From the NCBI GenBank assembly GCA_964607445.1, contig CAZSKN010000005.1, forward strand, positions 38,971 through 102,970: a stretch of 64,000 nucleotides of DNA, read 5' to 3'. Every line of letters begins with the position of its first letter. Position 1 is the stretch's first letter. A program made the translations under genes and the position numbers. Source of the DNA: CALCKU01 sp964607445. GTDB lineage: Bacteria; Pseudomonadota; Alphaproteobacteria; Caulobacterales; Maricaulaceae. Below are positions 62,700 through 64,000 of the stretch, in pieces. A model generated the notes under the pieces. That model worked only from the letters and a program-made list of their open reading frames with translations. It had not been told where the DNA came from and did not search any database.

Positions 62700-63821
62700 A
62701 TGGCAATATTTCCTTTTGAGATTTCGGCACGTCAAGGTGCCGCCCGAACCGGTGTCCTTAAAACCTCGCGCGGGAATATCCGGACGCCGGCATTTATGCC
62801 TGTCGGAACGGCTGGAACTGTGAAAGGTCTTTATATGGACCAAGTGCGTGATGCAGGATCTGATATTATATTGGGCAATACCTATCACCTTATGTTAAGG
62901 CCCGGGGCCGAACGGGTTAAACGGCTCGGTGGACTGCATGAATTCGGGGGATGGGACGGGCCGATTTTAACAGACTCAGGCGGGTTTCAGGTCTGGTCAT
63001 TGTCAAAACTTCGCAAAATGACGGAAAAGGGTGTTGAGTTTCAAAGCCATCACGATGGCTCGCGACATATGTTAACGCCAGAACGCTGTATTGATATTCA
63101 AGCCAATCTGTTGGGGGCTGATATTTCCATGCAATTGGATGAGTGTACGGACTATCCGTCACCCCATGAAAAGGCTGCGGAATCAATGCGGTTGTCTTTA
63201 CGGTGGGGGCAAAGATCGCTAGCTGCTTTTGGCGAACGCGAGACTCAAACTCTCTTCGCCATTATTCAAGGGTCGGTATACGAAGATTTACGGCTAGAAA
63301 GTATCCAGCAAAGTGTAGCGGAGTCGACATCTGGAGGGTATGGTGGATATGCGATCGGTGGCTTGGCTGTTGGCGAAGGACATGCGGCCATGTGTGATGT
63401 TCTCGATTTTACCGCACCGCATCTTCCTATAGATCGACCGCGTTACCTTATGGGGGTTGGCAAGCCGATTGACCTTGTTGAAGCTGTGGCCCGCGGGGTT
63501 GATATGTTTGATTGTGTAATTCCCACGCGTTCGGGGCGACATGGCCAAGTTTGGACGGACAAAGGGCCTTATAACATAAAAAAGGCTGAATTTTCTGATG
63601 ATGATAGCCCGTTGGATATAAATATTGCCTGCCCAGCCAGTCAGACATTTTCCAAGGCCTATGTGCATCATTTGGTACGTTCGCAGGAACTTTTAGGGGC
63701 AATGATTCTGAGTTGGCATAATATTGCTTATTTTCAAGATTTAATGGCCAGAATGCGCAGGGCAATATCGGAAAGCCGCTTTGATAGTTTCTTACAAAAT
63801 TTTCGGTCTGGGTGGGGGTAA
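62700..63821 (+). CDS. tgt: tRNA-guanine transglycosylase
   Basis: It exchanges guanine 34 for preQ1 in tRNAs with GUN anticodons. The start is ATG 62700 (GGTGA upstream); 373 residues. Catalytic stretches: GNTYHLMLRPGAE, LTDSGGFQVWSL, GGYAIGGLAVGEG and FDCVIPTRSGRHG. C-terminal zinc ligands of the usual C-x-C-x2-C-H type appear altered: NIACPASQTFSKAYVHHLV has only one Cys, while the family mostly reads CxCxxC. This is a noteworthy departure. It is co-transcribed with queA. Confidence 0.95.
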   Translation: MAIFPFEISARQGAARTGVLKTSRGNIRTPAFMPVGTAGTVKGLYMDQVRDAGSDIILGNTYHLMLRPGAERVKRLGGLHEFGGWDGPILTDSGGFQVWSLSKLRKMTEKGVEFQSHHDGSRHMLTPERCIDIQANLLGADISMQLDECTDYPSPHEKAAESMRLSLRWGQRSLAAFGERETQTLFAIIQGSVYEDLRLESIQQSVAESTSGGYGGYAIGGLAVGEGHAAMCDVLDFTAPHLPIDRPRYLMGVGKPIDLVEAVARGVDMFDCVIPTRSGRHGQVWTDKGPYNIKKAEFSDDDSPLDINIACPASQTFSKAYVHHLVRSQELLGAMILSWHNIAYFQDLMARMRRAISESRFDSFLQNFRSGWG

Positions 63822-63874
63822 AAATAAGGGAATAGTTTAGTTCTTAAAAATCGTAGAAATTTCATGATTTGGGG

Positions 63875-63903
63875 TTGACCTTACACCGCCCTCGACATAG
63901 TTT
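63875..63903 (+). promoter_or_regulatory. candidate promoter of the tRNA-Lys gene
   Basis: TTGACC (63875-63880), 17 bp, then TAGTTT (63898-63903) lie about 16 bp before the tRNA. The -35 box is good and the -10 box is weak. Confidence 0.4.
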
Positions 63904-63919
63904 CCGCGCGCTTCAAGGG

Positions 63920-63995
63920 GAGCCCGTAGCTCAGTTGGTAGAGCGCCTCACTTTTAATGAGGATGTCCACGGTTCAAGTCCGTGCGGGCTCACCA
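63920..63995 (+). tRNA. tRNA-Lys (anticodon TTT)
   Basis: A complete 76-base cloverleaf. The acceptor stem GAGCCCG pairs with CGGGCTC, the D loop has AGCTCAGTTGGTAGAGC, the anticodon stem CCTCA/TGAGG encloses CTTTTAA with TTT at 63953-63955, and the T arm has GGTTCAAGTCC. The discriminator is A, and CCA is encoded at 63993-63995. Confidence 0.97.
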
Positions 63996-64000
63996 TTTTC

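Noticed and set aside
1..64000. CRISPR arrays, insertion sequences, prophage or integrase genes
   Set aside because: No regularly spaced repeats, transposase or phage structural motifs were seen on either strand.

Overview
The window reads as chromosomal DNA of an alphaproteobacterium, most likely of the Caulobacterales/Maricaulales type (Hyphomonadaceae or Robiginitomaculaceae relatives) with moderate G+C. The reasons are a GAAC-N7-GAAC SOS box between uvrA and ssb, alphaproteobacterial families such as DUF3126 next to cysE, a fused cysNC, TrmFO, and the gene series coaD, two cyclophilins, queA, tgt, which I recall following gyrA in Caulobacter. Here about 48 kb of other genes lie between gyrA and coaD. 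A run of exactly 100 N inside accB marks a scaffold gap, so the source is a draft or metagenome assembly. I see no CRISPR array, transposase, integrase or phage gene.

Layout. 1-13.9 kb: partial trmFO, a badly decayed membrane/TPR-like pseudogene, uvrA and ssb back to back around an SOS box, an orphan RnfD-like membrane protein paired with a DUF2330 protein, gyrA, an RNA helicase with a long basic tail, and hemF. 14-19 kb: a sulfate-activation operon (cysD, cysNC, a DHH phosphoesterase, a hydrolase). Its CysD carries an extra N-terminal HTH-like domain, and two identical palindromes flank the promoter. 19-25.7 kb: fghA, an acyltransferase, queF, cysE, DUF3126, a gamma-carbonic anhydrase, a class II aldolase pseudogene, ghrA and a quinone oxidoreductase. 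25.9-34.7 kb: a Rieske oxygenase, a TonB-dependent receptor and a complete oligopeptide-type ABC importer, which look like one uptake-and-oxidation system. 34.7-38 kb: accC, accB (interrupted by the gap), thiS, thiG.

38-52.6 kb is the most unusual stretch, a divergent envelope-lipid locus. The leftward operon holds lptF, lptG, a diacylglycerol-kinase-family lipid kinase and a Tam41-like CDP-DAG synthase. The rightward operon holds a DUF2141 protein, a YghO-like GNAT, a MobA-like nucleotidyltransferase, one protein that fuses a flippase to a CDP-alcohol phosphatidyltransferase, a HAD phosphatase, a sugar/choline-type nucleotidyltransferase, a GMC oxidoreductase, a cyclopropane fatty acid synthase and an LpxO-like hydroxylase. 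Together these could activate, condense, dephosphorylate, flip, export and decorate a lipid whose head group and backbone I cannot name from sequence. A ceramide-type lipid is one possibility.

52.8-64 kb: an XRE regulator with an apparently leaderless promoter, a small conserved-looking ORF, gph, glmU, rpiA (with an 11-G tract in its active-site loop), gor, a D-amino-acid aminotransferase, coaD, two cyclophilins, queA, tgt and tRNA-Lys(TTT). Functions rest on motif and family recognition by eye; no database search was run.
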